A stretch of DNA of 64,000 nt from Gammaproteobacteria bacterium UBA5078 (GCA_002416505.1 DIAM01000021.1:626274-690273); one strand, 5' to 3'; positions 21,701 through 29,166 are shown, counted from the stretch's first letter. Translations and numbers: made by a program. The notes: generated by a model not told the origin, from the letters alone.

Positions 21701-24700
21701 TCTGCATTGGTACGGCCGTCGCGGGCCGGCAGCATCAGCAACTGGAAGCGCTGATTGGTTTTTTCGTCAATATCTTACCCCTCAGGTCTACCCTGGAGTT
21801 CGACGCATCGGTCGATGTCTTCTTGCGCGCGGTGGCCGCGGAGGTCAATCAGTGTCTATCACACCAAGGGCTGCCCTTCGACTCGATAGTCTCGAGTCTG
21901 GATCTCGCGAGAGATACTGGAAGGACGCCCCTGTTCGATGTCCTACTGGTGTTGCAGAACACAGAGATAGAGGATCTGCGCTTCGGAGATCAAGTCGCCG
22001 AGGTGCAGCCCGTCGCATCGACTACCAGCCAATACGACCTCACTATCAGTGCCTTTCCTGCTGCAGACGGCTCGCTAAAATTGCTCGCCGAGTATGACAA
22101 GGTGATTTATTCGGCGGCGAATATAGAGCTGGTCCTACGCTGCATTGTGCGCACCGTGCAGGGTCTCACCGATCGGCATAGTGAAAAACTAGCGTCCATT
22201 GCCTGGCTCCAAGAAAGAGACATTGAGCGTGTTAAAGCCTTCGAGGGCTCTGTTGTGCGCAGCGAGCCAGAACTCTTATCCGATATTTTCCGAAGCGCTG
22301 CTGCCGACGCCTCCGGCAGGATCAGCGACAGCGAAGAAAGCTGGTCTTATGCCGAACTAGAGCGAGAAATGCAGCGGGTCGCTGCGGCACTATTAACAAG
22401 CACCGCAAGTGCCGCCTTACCCGACACACCGGCGAGAAACCGACAAGTCCACGTAGGCGTAGTTGGCAACCGCAGTGTGCGCAGCATTGCGGCCATGCTG
22501 GGCGCAATGGCAGCCGGTGCGGTCTATATACCACTAGACTTGGACAATCCCCTAGATAGATTACGCCTGATCATCGTAGAAGGGACCGTGGACCTCTTAT
22601 TGAGCACCGACGAGCGCGGAGCGCAGTTAGCCGACGAACTCCAGCAACACAATCCTGCGTTGCAGCATGTTCGCTATGAACAGATGGAAGTACAAGCGTC
22701 GCAAGCGCTGAAGCCCAGCGTAGTCCCTAGCGATATCGCCTATATGATCTTTACTTCGGGATCGACGGGCAAACCCAAGGGAGTGAAGATTAGCCATAGC
22801 GCATTCGCGGCGATGATAAGCGCGCAGGTGCTTGCGTTCGACGTGAGGCCAGACGACGTGTGCGCACAGTTCGCGGCGCTGTCATTCGATGCCTCACTCT
22901 CAGAGTGTTTCCTTGCACTGCGTACAGGCGCATCCTTGGCGATCGCACCGCACGAGGCGCGCAGCGATATAGACACTTTCATGACGTGGTTGGGCGAGAA
23001 GGCGATCACGGTAATCACCTTACCGCCTGTATTCCTGCGTGCGCTTAACAAACGATCCATGGGCAAGCTGCGCGTATTGGTGACCGCTGGCGAGGCGGCG
23101 ATCGCTGAGGACTTGCTGCATTATGCGGGGACCTTGCGCACGCTCAATGCCTACGGCCCGACCGAGACCTCTGTCTGCGCCACTGCCTATCTCGTGAACC
23201 CGCAAGATCGGTGGCCCTTCGGTGTGCCTATTGGCAAACCATTACCGGGGGTACTCTTGAGCGTACGCGATGACTTAGGTGCCCGCGTCCCAATCGGTAG
23301 TCCGGGCGAGCTGTATATCGGCGGGCCGACACTAAGCGAGGGCTATCATGGCGCACCCGAGCTAAGCGCGCAGAAATTCGGCAGCATCGTGAACGATCCT
23401 CAACACGCGCGCTGGTACCGCTCCGGTGATCTAGTGCGTTGGCGCGAAGACGGTATGCTCGAGTTTCTTGGTCGCGTGGATGCGCAGATAAAAATTCGCG
23501 GCTATCGAATAGAGCCTGGCGAGATCGAGTATGCCGCTCGCGCTATCGAGGAGGTCAGGGACGCGGCGGCGCTCGTTCATCCGCAATTGGGCTTGTTGCT
23601 GTATTGCCTGACTCATTCGGCGCACGCCGACGACGACACCGTTTTGCGCTCGAAGATTTTGGCGCAACTGCGCAGTGTGCTACCCCGGCATATGCTCCCC
23701 AGCGATGTGTTGCTACTAAAAGCATTCCCGCTTTCCTCAGCAGGCAAGGTAGATCACTCGGCTCTGTTGCGGCTATGCTCTGTCAGAGCCAGCCAATACC
23801 TCGCGCCGGAAACCGAGACGGAGCGGCTACTCGCACAGACATGGCAACGAGTTTTGAAAGCCGAGCAGGTAGGCAGATACGACGACTTCTTCGCGCGCGG
23901 TGGTGACTCGATCAAGGCGCTTGAGGTAATCAACCGCCTTAGGAGCCAGGGCCTTAGCTGCGCACTAAAGGACTTCTTCAGCGCGCCATTGCTAAAAGAT
24001 ATGGCGAGTGTTCTAACACCTTGGCGCGTCTCGCTCGATGACCAACAAGCTCTTCGGGGCGACGTGGCTTTGTTGCCAGTGCAGAACTGGTTCTTACGAT
24101 CCAGAGATCACGAGACAGCCCGACATTTCCATATCGTCGCCGAGCTAGAGATCTCGAACAGTGTTGCCCTCGATATATTAAAGGCTTCTCTCGAGGCACT
24201 AATGCAGAATCACGATTCCCTGCGCGCGCGTTTTTATTTGCGAGAAGGGAGCTGGGCACAGGATATCGAAGAAACACTGAGCATCGAAAAGGTTCTAATT
24301 CCCTTTCAACGCCAAGGCGCGATCTCGACGACGATAGAGCGCGCTGCAATCGAGGCGCTCGCCTGTAGTGCCTTTACACTCGAGACCGGGCCGCTGTTTC
24401 GCTGTGTGTTGGTCCAAGGACCAGAAGGTGAGAATGAGTCCTTGGTGATTGCCTTACACCACCTCATCGCCGATTGGGTATCGTTGCGAATCCTGATCGC
24501 GGACCTCAATGCCTTAGCCCTTGCGATGCTTAAGGACGCTAGTAACACTGCGTTACTACCTCCAGCGCCGCCGCACCTGCTACGCCAAATCGCGGATAGA
24601 AGGGCGACGCTACTGTCGTCCGCTTTGCCCAATCATGCCAATGAGCAGATGCTGGCCGAATACCGCAAATCTGTCGCTACGATGGACGCGTTGGGAGTCG

Positions 24701-25353
24701 ACTGTGGAGTTCACAGCGAACTTAACACCTTGCACCTGCAGATCCCGAGTGCCGACCTATTGAGGCTGCGCGACTCCCTGCGCCGCAGGTCCGCTGCCGA
24801 GAGTAAAGATTTCAATTTACAGGACCTGTTGTTGGCAATAGCATTGCGCGAGCTGCACGAATTGCTCCCTGCCGACGAGATACCCTTACTCATTGAGAGT
24901 CATGGCCGGGATGAAACGCTGGACCTAACGCGCCAAGTCGCTTGGCTTACACAGGCGCGTTTGTTCAATCTAGATTCGCGGAACTTTAAGGGCAAGCACG
25001 CGTTGCTAGCGGCGCATCGGCTCCTACAAAGAGACGCCTCAGCGCAGGCGGATGTGTTCGCCTGTGTCGTTGCAGAACCTGGCGCGCGCGATGCATTGCC
25101 AGCATTGATCAGTTTCAACTATCTCGGTGAATTCTCCAACAGCCAGAACTCGAACGATCTATTCAGCCTGACGAATAGAGTATTCGATAAAGCAATGGCA
25201 GAGACTTCGCCTGTCGATGTGCCTCTGCACATCGAGTTTTATATAGTAGATTCTGCACTTGAAATACAGGTAGCATGGTCTCCCCGAATGTTTGAATCCG
25301 AGACTATGCGGGCCTGCTGGGAAAGAGTGCGGCACGAGATCGCACGCTTTTGA
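12757..25353 (+). CDS. NRPS (C-A-PCP-E, C-FkbH-PCP, C-A-PCP-E), no thioesterase
   Basis: This is a 4198-residue NRPS. I chose the ATG two bases after the previous stop; a TTG six bases earlier is possible. Domains: C about 41-488 (QHIVCDG at 174); A about 502-998; PCP (Ser1063); E about 1115-1540 (HHIAADEVS at 1231); C about 1581-2000 (HHIALDG at 1712); FkbH/HAD-like about 2008-2508 (DADDTLWGG at 2193); PCP (Ser2646); C about 2706-3150 (HHIISDG at 2837); A about 3173-3660; PCP (Ser3718); E about 3772-4197 (HHLIADWVS at 3901). Pocket residues give DAFFLGVTFK (isoleucine-like) and DASTVAAVCK (tyrosine). The middle module has no A domain. The protein ends inside the last epimerase with no thioesterase, so release must be in trans or another NRPS lies elsewhere. 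A Ser/Ala-rich linker separates the FkbH region from its PCP. Confidence 0.93.
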   Translation: MDSKAAIKARLESLSPEQRAAFMRKIALLREQRETRPPSQLHYPLSLAQRRLWMLSQLSDEASAAYNIASVFSFDRCLDPERLQHAWRRLIASHEVLRSAFTHEGNELYQTPRDAKHWTMQRHSLLQSQDAETQLVQLASEEAAKAFDLHRDWLLKVIYCETSTGQAGLVVVMQHIVCDGLSIAGMIRELAQYYAEALDHTQLAPHESDNAGSRLQYRDYIEYEARADNGKAKAYWKDIFASPPETLDALLDLPRPVDRDFRGGSCGLTLTAQDTAAFEALCHSHNATLYMGLVALVQLLLARFANLDEVTLGTPVAGRPGAQFDKVVGPFVNTVALRQGIDRSQSFGELLTQVRRRVLGGFQHQGLAFDELVTALGFAKDPSRSPLYDVMLGFTAAEDLALSFGDSVGKPLHIPSRFSKLDLTFHFEKGGDGGLRLDLEYAQSVLLEATAISLCEACQLLIRTIPQHAELTLGEFALQSQEDSRALVEDINATARPYPRNASLVSEFRNSVRLYPDAIAVHAGDVQLSYSALDKLSDQLAHYIVQHPAHRANCRIGLLLEKDERALIVILGILKSGAVYVPLAANTPLTRVAQVLATGEVRLLFAQAGRIEGLQPLDVALIDTDALLSTMAATPAGDPALVRAMVEDAAPALLAPAYLMFTSGSTGRPKGTLIEQRSVLRLVCNTDYHQVKANERVLLTGSLAFDAATFEIWGPLLNGGCVCIPEGTTLLEVHEFAALVEHYRIDTAFLTTGLFNQLVDNSAQAFARLQTVLTGGEKISVGHVRKLLQAQPTLTLLHVYGPTENTTFSTWHRICADDLVLATIPIGRPIANSRIYLLDQNMRPVPVGVPGEIYCGGDGIARGYIESLDEGSHGQAEVFLQDPFLPSTGDRLYRTGDLGKWNQRRELVFIGRNDRQVKIRGFRVELAEVEYQLRSLAGVSDAFVQARGPAGSSELVAWLVVPEETSYTVSAVRDGLKSSVPNYMLPAKVVCLRRLPLNASGKVDVHALPLPEEADRSGAPRGHTLGNAERDLASLYAAVLGLTQNAAQAIDREANFFSLGGDSIRAIQLVSLARAEGYHFTLKDIFASETLAGLAATATVSAAVQAEAVLHSGPLSPTQMWWLDQDDMPANHFNLSSVFRVAGSINMTSLRAALDELLELHPALRLRLDRGAQLQSIQDKGCYVLREAEAGASRQQCWQELQQAIDLQKGCLLAVGVAVDTDTTWLAIVVHHIAADEVSGRLFAENLQRLYQRHLETRSGAQPNASRPAVREALGLINWAAQVKSVVAQGSMDKDLGYWQGVVTSGRDILERQQGLFPTGRVSLSSTVQTLPRAETQAVLELGSALLRMSAPELLLAAFLRAWRVTLDSPECLLSLEGHGREQYEGLGDCSSTLGWFTSLYPCAFTHIEAQGLDLYRGVKDSIRRVPSKGFTYLPLRYYKGQDAHDALALKPRLSFNYLGETIEDESAWLHPTQELAGNDHGDGICEPFKLDVLARIGQGTLELTLRGQSPLADVELAALAAAWRDELSKLSIQLKGLAQDEGREQCLLSLSDCLAPFSSLSQLDATLAQLRVPAGSVEEILPLTGMQSGMWLHCAIQPTAYRDQVALRLEQALDERRFAAAVLALVAETQALRTGFAQTLQGELLQIVFRERKDNYHFIDAREWGTACEDDLVVLRASLREKQRDLLRDPLFNLSLVQIDDACFELIIDFHHIALDGWTSALLLQRLEALYFDSALAGDRDSALGMRPYFEWLGRQPVSQAREYWQTLLGDYQGRCDVPTHLPRTPALEPVPLFVETRTGATLNSSLRTWCERQGLTVNAAVQSLWGIFLSRLTGSDDVVFGATVSGRDSDFADVARVAGMLINTLPVRIRPGESVSFAELVRDTAQQFAQSMSFGHLTLAEIQTFTPARGGLVTHALVFENYPDAEAARWQWQPREIFDPMHFEFGLIVAPLGDDLSFRFVADGSLYMQERLEGMGAQLCSLLADLLDAQESFDVRSEARGWTVSANFTADNLLGLLQYHEHISGNSSAVTLLPYDQSVQELLNPNSRLRRLQPQQHIVLWRPVTDDDGSVMRAASLEQVAELAVALVTYSRACSRTRLYFVPCPWLDCDWTLYREFAAYVKGALAGLANAEVVCLDSLGEAYALQQPSLPPALIFGDIPYTEEFFAALASQLVRLRDLQQRRPIKVYVVDADDTLWGGIVGEEGVHGIRFDAAHLQLQSLLLNARAAGALICIATKNNEEDVRAVFEQREMPLRWDHLTRVCAGWGPKSESILNLARELSLGLDSFVFIDDSPLECEQVLSACPGVLAIQLPPAQRREDFLTHLWLLDARAATREDAARAQMYAEELQRVGARNSTGSYADFLASLDIRVELNRPERGDLARMAQLSERTNQFNSTGIRYSEAELEALLGEPGVDMRCIRVNDKYGDYGMVGSVFVRQESALWTVFAFMLSCRVLGRGVEHTIMRQLAQEAAANDVSVLHVNFVKLARNTPALQFLQSVAKSSIENSSRAQREPAVSQYSLAVEESAQWQPGATPSTTEADSDAQDAAPEQAHSVAADALRSTGRVSGFYAHIASSLNSGAAILSEMQQQRAIAKTGSAARGRAERSAPATATEMVLADYYTELLGQVAISREDSFHDLGGHSLKAMMLFSRIAARYGITLDFSDLHAHPTLAQLAARIDLGSSHEVRPAEPALRALPQADDYPVSPGQSRLWMLEHIRCAGPSPLHMHATLSIAGPLQRQALDQALEALTLRHEALRTCFRENAQGEVRQVVVSASALHVGATWFAKVLDDAQLMSTAQAQCELAFDLSKAPLLRVGAGELNSGRSVLFITMHHIISDGWSIGILSRELSALYRKYSDMSNSERRQLGEDTAEAPATTIHFRDFAAWQLDWLASEAGQRAARFWQEHLARPVEALQLPAAAARPNLMQSEGAAVQIDIDAATWTGFSRHLAQQGISDFAGLFAALQFVLARLSGQKNFCIGTAVAGRQHQQLEALIGFFVNILPLRSTLEFDASVDVFLRAVAAEVNQCLSHQGLPFDSIVSSLDLARDTGRTPLFDVLLVLQNTEIEDLRFGDQVAEVQPVASTTSQYDLTISAFPAADGSLKLLAEYDKVIYSAANIELVLRCIVRTVQGLTDRHSEKLASIAWLQERDIERVKAFEGSVVRSEPELLSDIFRSAAADASGRISDSEESWSYAELEREMQRVAAALLTSTASAALPDTPARNRQVHVGVVGNRSVRSIAAMLGAMAAGAVYIPLDLDNPLDRLRLIIVEGTVDLLLSTDERGAQLADELQQHNPALQHVRYEQMEVQASQALKPSVVPSDIAYMIFTSGSTGKPKGVKISHSAFAAMISAQVLAFDVRPDDVCAQFAALSFDASLSECFLALRTGASLAIAPHEARSDIDTFMTWLGEKAITVITLPPVFLRALNKRSMGKLRVLVTAGEAAIAEDLLHYAGTLRTLNAYGPTETSVCATAYLVNPQDRWPFGVPIGKPLPGVLLSVRDDLGARVPIGSPGELYIGGPTLSEGYHGAPELSAQKFGSIVNDPQHARWYRSGDLVRWREDGMLEFLGRVDAQIKIRGYRIEPGEIEYAARAIEEVRDAAALVHPQLGLLLYCLTHSAHADDDTVLRSKILAQLRSVLPRHMLPSDVLLLKAFPLSSAGKVDHSALLRLCSVRASQYLAPETETERLLAQTWQRVLKAEQVGRYDDFFARGGDSIKALEVINRLRSQGLSCALKDFFSAPLLKDMASVLTPWRVSLDDQQALRGDVALLPVQNWFLRSRDHETARHFHIVAELEISNSVALDILKASLEALMQNHDSLRARFYLREGSWAQDIEETLSIEKVLIPFQRQGAISTTIERAAIEALACSAFTLETGPLFRCVLVQGPEGENESLVIALHHLIADWVSLRILIADLNALALAMLKDASNTALLPPAPPHLLRQIADRRATLLSSALPNHANEQMLAEYRKSVATMDALGVDCGVHSELNTLHLQIPSADLLRLRDSLRRRSAAESKDFNLQDLLLAIALRELHELLPADEIPLLIESHGRDETLDLTRQVAWLTQARLFNLDSRNFKGKHALLAAHRLLQRDASAQADVFACVVAEPGARDALPALISFNYLGEFSNSQNSNDLFSLTNRVFDKAMAETSPVDVPLHIEFYIVDSALEIQVAWSPRMFESETMRACWERVRHEIARF
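18780..20280 (+). other. FkbH/HAD-IIIC-like domain replacing an adenylation domain
   Basis: This segment of the second NRPS sits between a C domain and a PCP, where an A domain is expected. It has an N-terminal part ending in GDIPYTEEFFAAL. A HAD core follows with DxD motif DADDTLWGG, then ATKNNEEDV and FIDDSPLE. A C-terminal acyltransferase-like part has SERTNQFN, KYGDYGMVG and SCRVLGRGVEH. FkbH proteins of polyketide pathways load a C3 unit derived from 1,3-bisphosphoglycerate onto a carrier protein. By inference this module would load a glycerate- or lactate-type hydroxy acid rather than an amino acid, creating an ester link or a cyclisation handle. The substrate is not proven. Confidence 0.85.
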
Positions 25354-25391
25354 TTTATCATCTAACATCATCGTTCTAGGAAGGAGTGTTC

Positions 25392-27500
25392 ATGAGAACT
25401 CATTCGCTAACTGCAAGCCGCTATTTACCCCTGCGTCAGATCGACGTGCGTTCCTTAGTTTTAGTGCTGGCCCTATTATGGGCCACCACATTAGGCTTGA
25501 ACGCGAATGCCGACTCGATTGAAGGCAGGGAAATACCCACGTGGTCCAATGACAGCATACTCTTACCGGAACTGGCTTTCGGAGGAAGTGTATACAGCGT
25601 CGAGCTTTCATTGTATTCCTCCTCCACGAACGATGTGCTGAAGGTCTCCGATTCCCACTTGATCGGCCCCGCCGGAGCGCCCGACAGCTATTATGACCAC
25701 GCCGCACGTTTTGCGAACAATACCTTAAGCATTCCTATCTTCGAATCCGGTGGCCTTTATTTTGCGGTCGAGTTAGAACCGCTAATTTCGTTCACCGAAG
25801 TAGCGCCGCTGTTTCGATTAAAAAACCTTTGGCAGGTGACACCCGGCAAGCTTTCCGTTCCGATCGGAGGGCTCGATTATGTCTCGGGCACTAAGACAGG
25901 TGTGACAGACTCTCAGGGCAGATTCTATTCTGTCCAAGGCAGTCCCGTTGCCTTTAGTATCGGCGCGCTTACCTTGGGGAATTCGGTTTCCAACACTGCC
26001 GCGAACGCCACCGCCTACGCCTCACTGTTCACACTTGGCGAGAAGGATTCGGCTTACTCACGATCATTGCAAGTTCTAGGCTTATTGGACGCCGATAATA
26101 ATAGCGTCAACGGCATACAAATTTCGTCCACTATGAAACAGTCGGCCGCTTCGGCACTAGCTGCTACTAGCCTGACGAGTGCTAGCTTTGCTAGCCAGTA
26201 CACGTCACTTAGCGGATCTGCAAAAGGCGTGAACGCCGCGGCTATGTCCTACGACGCCGACGCAGCGCAGATCAATTTTCAGAAACTGGAGATTCAGAGC
26301 TATATGCTAACTAGGCTTCAGCAGAAGTCTATACCAGGCGTATCCCTGTCGATCGAATTGCCTAACGGCGAAATCTGGCACACCGCCGCCGGCGTCGCCG
26401 ATACGCGCACGGGTGAGGCGATGACTCCGCTGCATCAATTCCGAATCGGCAGCGCCACGAAGTCTTTCACCGGCATGTTGATTATGCAATTGGTTGACGA
26501 GGGTAAGCTGAGGCTGGATCAGAAGCTGGAGGAGTTCTTCCCGGGTAAGTTTCCTAATGGGGACGTAACCACCATCAAGATGTTGCTGAACCATACTGCG
26601 GGAATTTTCAGCTTTACCAACGAGTTTCCCGATTTCGAGAGCGCTTTCGGTGTCACGATGGATGTCGAGCCTAGCATGACGGATCTGTGGTTCGTTCGCT
26701 ATATCGGCATGCCCGGCTATGTCTACAAACCCGGCGAACTGGTCAATATCGGGGCCTCGATTAATTCGGCCTTCGCAACAAATAATGCGACCGAGGCGCG
26801 CCCCTACCTAGTGAACAAACCAGGCGAGCAGTGGAATTACTCTAACACTCACTACGTGTTGCTGCAGGAAATCGCCGAGATGCTGACCCAAAACACTTGG
26901 CAGCATGAGATAACTACCCGTTTCGTTGAGCCCTTAGGCCTAACACATACCACCGTGCCCTCTCCGGGAGATCTTTTGCTCGAGGGAACCTATGCGCGCG
27001 GTTATGTTAACTGGGCAGACAATCAGGGGAAATTCGTGGCCGACCTATTCGGCTTCCCGTACACGGATATAGAGAGATCGAACACCGACCCGTCCTACAC
27101 TATGGGTTCTGGTGCGATGATCTCTACGGCGGCCGATCTGGTCAAGTGGGCCAACGCCGTCATGGAAGGGAAGTTGTTAAGCACCGCGACACAAGCCCTG
27201 ATGCGCGAGCCGTTTGAGGTAAGAGGGGCGTTCGGCGAAGATATCAATATGCTACAGGGCATTGTGCAGGACCTTGGACTCCAAGTGTTCGGCCACCGAG
27301 GACAAATAGTGGGTTATGACGCCTCTTGGCAATACCACTATCGCAACGCCAACGATATTCTCGGAACAGGAACTGCGATGGCAGTATTGCTTAATCGAAC
27401 CTTGCTAACGGAGATCAAGCCCGATGGCAGTTTTCATATTTCCGACGTGAACGAGGTAATGCTCGAGGGCATCCTCGAAATTCTATACGGCTCAAATTAA
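25392..27500 (+). CDS. Exported beta-lactamase-family (S12) serine hydrolase of the NRPS cluster
   Basis: The protein has 702 residues. The ATG at 25392 is chosen because AAGGAG lies five bases upstream; a GTG at 25386 overlaps that site and is unlikely. The N-terminus has a basic stretch and a hydrophobic core ending in NANA, a signal peptide, so the protein should act in the periplasm. Residues about 40-300 form an unrecognised, probably beta-rich region. The S12 catalytic domain follows, with SxxK as Ser354-Ala-Thr-Lys357, YSN as the second motif and HRG as the third. The family includes D-amino-acid-specific peptidases and esterases. It also includes ClbP-type prodrug peptidases and PBP-type cyclases such as SurE, which act on NRPS products ending in a D residue. 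It starts 38 bp after an NRPS ending in an E domain, so a role in release, cyclisation or maturation is plausible. Export argues against acting directly on the cytosolic PCP. Confidence 0.85.
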   Translation: MRTHSLTASRYLPLRQIDVRSLVLVLALLWATTLGLNANADSIEGREIPTWSNDSILLPELAFGGSVYSVELSLYSSSTNDVLKVSDSHLIGPAGAPDSYYDHAARFANNTLSIPIFESGGLYFAVELEPLISFTEVAPLFRLKNLWQVTPGKLSVPIGGLDYVSGTKTGVTDSQGRFYSVQGSPVAFSIGALTLGNSVSNTAANATAYASLFTLGEKDSAYSRSLQVLGLLDADNNSVNGIQISSTMKQSAASALAATSLTSASFASQYTSLSGSAKGVNAAAMSYDADAAQINFQKLEIQSYMLTRLQQKSIPGVSLSIELPNGEIWHTAAGVADTRTGEAMTPLHQFRIGSATKSFTGMLIMQLVDEGKLRLDQKLEEFFPGKFPNGDVTTIKMLLNHTAGIFSFTNEFPDFESAFGVTMDVEPSMTDLWFVRYIGMPGYVYKPGELVNIGASINSAFATNNATEARPYLVNKPGEQWNYSNTHYVLLQEIAEMLTQNTWQHEITTRFVEPLGLTHTTVPSPGDLLLEGTYARGYVNWADNQGKFVADLFGFPYTDIERSNTDPSYTMGSGAMISTAADLVKWANAVMEGKLLSTATQALMREPFEVRGAFGEDINMLQGIVQDLGLQVFGHRGQIVGYDASWQYHYRNANDILGTGTAMAVLLNRTLLTEIKPDGSFHISDVNEVMLEGILEILYGSN

Positions 27501-27503
27501 TTC

Positions 27504-28412
27504 ATGGAGAGTCGATTTTTCCGCACTAGGGATGGCTTGAGGTTGCATTACTTAAGTCATCCCTGTTCTAACTCGGACAGTGACAGCTACTGTATTCTGC
27601 TTCATGGTTTTACCAACGATGCCCACATCTGGGACTCACTGGCCAGTGCCTTGCAGAAATCCCATCACGTCATCGCTTTGGATCAACGTGGACACGGAGA
27701 TTCGGACTGGGATCCTGAACGAAATTATTCGCACTGGCAACTCGCGCAAGACCTACACGACTTCCTAGAGCAGTTTGGCAACGCCCGCATACATATCGTA
27801 GGGCACTCACTCGGGGCGAGGGTGGCAATGTTGGCCCTCGAATCGAGTAGTTGCCCCATTGCGTCCCTGACCATTATCGATGCAGGGCCTGAGGTCAACC
27901 CAGAGGCAGGCGAGCGACTCCTCAACGATGTCATGCAACTGCCTACCTATTACGAGGATGCGCGCGCTTACCTCGACAGCCTAGCCAGAATATATGTGAT
28001 GAGCGAGACAGAGGCACTGGGGCATATCGCGAGGTTCGGCTTACGGGTGAGCCAGGGCAAACTCAGAACGAAGACCGACCCGGCTTTCACGCCCGGCATC
28101 TGGCACAAGAACCCAGAATTCCGCGACCTGAATAAGGACAGAGGAGAGCTTAGTGAACAAATCTGGAGGGCACTCCTGTCCCTCGATCTCCCTACTCATA
28201 TCGTTCGAGGTCAGGCCTCTTCGATTCTCGAGCCCGCGCTCGCCCTGACCATGAAAGAACAGCTAGGAGATCGCGCAACTCTGTCAATTGTGCCCAGAGC
28301 AGGGCACGCGGTCATGCTCGACAATCCCATAGAAAGCTCCGCACTGATTACAGAGTTCATTGCCAGTGCGGAACTAGGCCAAAAGCCTTACGGTATACGA
28401 GAAAGCACTTGA
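27504..28412 (+). CDS. Alpha/beta hydrolase fold protein, possible NRPS-associated thioesterase/hydrolase
   Basis: The protein has 302 residues and no signal peptide, so it is probably cytosolic. Visible landmarks are the oxyanion-hole LLHGFTND, the nucleophile elbow GHSLGAR and a late RAGHAVMLDNP carrying the catalytic histidine. This is the standard alpha/beta hydrolase arrangement. The start lies three bases after the stop of the S12 hydrolase gene, so the two are almost certainly co-transcribed with the NRPS genes. Its job cannot be read from sequence. Because the last NRPS lacks a thioesterase, it is a candidate for offloading or for clearing misprimed carrier domains. It could equally be an unrelated esterase, haloalkane dehalogenase-like or epoxide hydrolase-like enzyme. 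Confidence 0.8.
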   Translation: MESRFFRTRDGLRLHYLSHPCSNSDSDSYCILLHGFTNDAHIWDSLASALQKSHHVIALDQRGHGDSDWDPERNYSHWQLAQDLHDFLEQFGNARIHIVGHSLGARVAMLALESSSCPIASLTIIDAGPEVNPEAGERLLNDVMQLPTYYEDARAYLDSLARIYVMSETEALGHIARFGLRVSQGKLRTKTDPAFTPGIWHKNPEFRDLNKDRGELSEQIWRALLSLDLPTHIVRGQASSILEPALALTMKEQLGDRATLSIVPRAGHAVMLDNPIESSALITEFIASAELGQKPYGIREST

Positions 28413-28508
28413 ATCTCTGGCCTTAATTTGAGATATTTGCCCGACCTTTGCTGCACAAAATACAGGCTAAACCGCTATTTCGGCCTGCGCTAATTCTCAC
28501 CAAAACCT

Positions 28509-28526
28509 CCGTAAAGCGATTTACGG
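28509..28526 (+). repeat. Perfect hairpin upstream of the DUF697 gene
   Basis: CCGTAAA and TTTACGG flank a GCGA tetraloop. The hairpin lies in the 162-bp gap between the alpha/beta hydrolase and the DUF697 gene. No U-rich tail follows, so a classic terminator is not supported. It may be an operator, a weak terminator of the NRPS operon or an mRNA leader structure. No other signal is clear in this gap. Confidence 0.45.
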
Positions 28527-28574
28527 TTGCTAAATTCACAACTAACAAGCAGCTAATTTTGCAAGGAGTGTAAA

Positions 28575-29084
28575 GTGAATACTAAGACTGAAACCGAAAT
28601 CGAAACTCAGGATACAGAAAAAGCGGAACGTCTGGACAAAGCATCAGCGATTATTTCCAACAAATGCAAGTGGAGTGCTGCTGCGGGCTTCATCCCCGTT
28701 CCCTACCTCGACCTAGCCGGCCTTGCTGCAGTTCAGGTTAAAATGGTCAGCGAGCTGACAGAGCTTTACGGCAAGACCGTTCAGCAGGAAGCTATTAAGA
28801 CCACTATTGCCACCCTACTGGGCACACTCGCTACTGCGGGCCTCGCTGCCCCCGTTGCGTTCTCAACCCTGAAGTTGATTCCAGGCCTTGGTGCAGTCGC
28901 AGGCGGCGTAAGCCTAGGTGCCCTAGGTGCTGCGGCAACTTACGCAGTCGGAAAAGTATTCGTCAATCACTTCGAAGGCGGCGGAACTCTCGCGAATTTC
29001 GATACGGATAAAGTTAAAGAAGACCTCAAGAGCGCGTTTACCTCCAAAACCGCTAAGTCTAGTGCAGGTTCGTCAGGGGCTTAA
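28575..29084 (+). CDS. DUF697-family membrane-associated protein
   Basis: The protein has 169 residues. It starts at GTG with AAGGAG six bases upstream. After a charged N-terminus of about 30 residues comes the family pattern: IIxxKCKWSAAAGFIPVPYLDLAGLAAVQ, then LTELYGK, two Gly/Ala-rich hydrophobic segments around residues 75-130, and VGKVFVNHFEGGGTLANFD. This agrees with DUF697/YcjF-like proteins, often found alone or fused to GTPases; their role is unknown. It stands apart from the NRPS operon, with its own leader and a hairpin after it. The C-terminus is a flexible Ser/Ala/Lys tail. Confidence 0.72.
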   Translation: MNTKTETEIETQDTEKAERLDKASAIISNKCKWSAAAGFIPVPYLDLAGLAAVQVKMVSELTELYGKTVQQEAIKTTIATLLGTLATAGLAAPVAFSTLKLIPGLGAVAGGVSLGALGAAATYAVGKVFVNHFEGGGTLANFDTDKVKEDLKSAFTSKTAKSSAGSSGA

Positions 29085-29099
29085 CGACCCAAACTGCTA

Positions 29100-29140
29100 G
29101 AGACTGCTCTGCACTTCGTGAAGGGCAGTCTCCTGTTAAA
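29100..29140 (+). terminator. Probable terminator after the DUF697 gene
   Basis: GAGACTGC (29100-29107) pairs with GCAGTCTC (29125-29132), and CTTC/GAAG can pair inside the loop. The tail CTGTTAAATTTT is only partly U-rich. The position, 15 bp after the stop codon, supports a rho-independent terminator of moderate quality. Confidence 0.55.
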
Positions 29141-29166
29141 TTTTGGGTTTGCATGGAGTATCGAAG

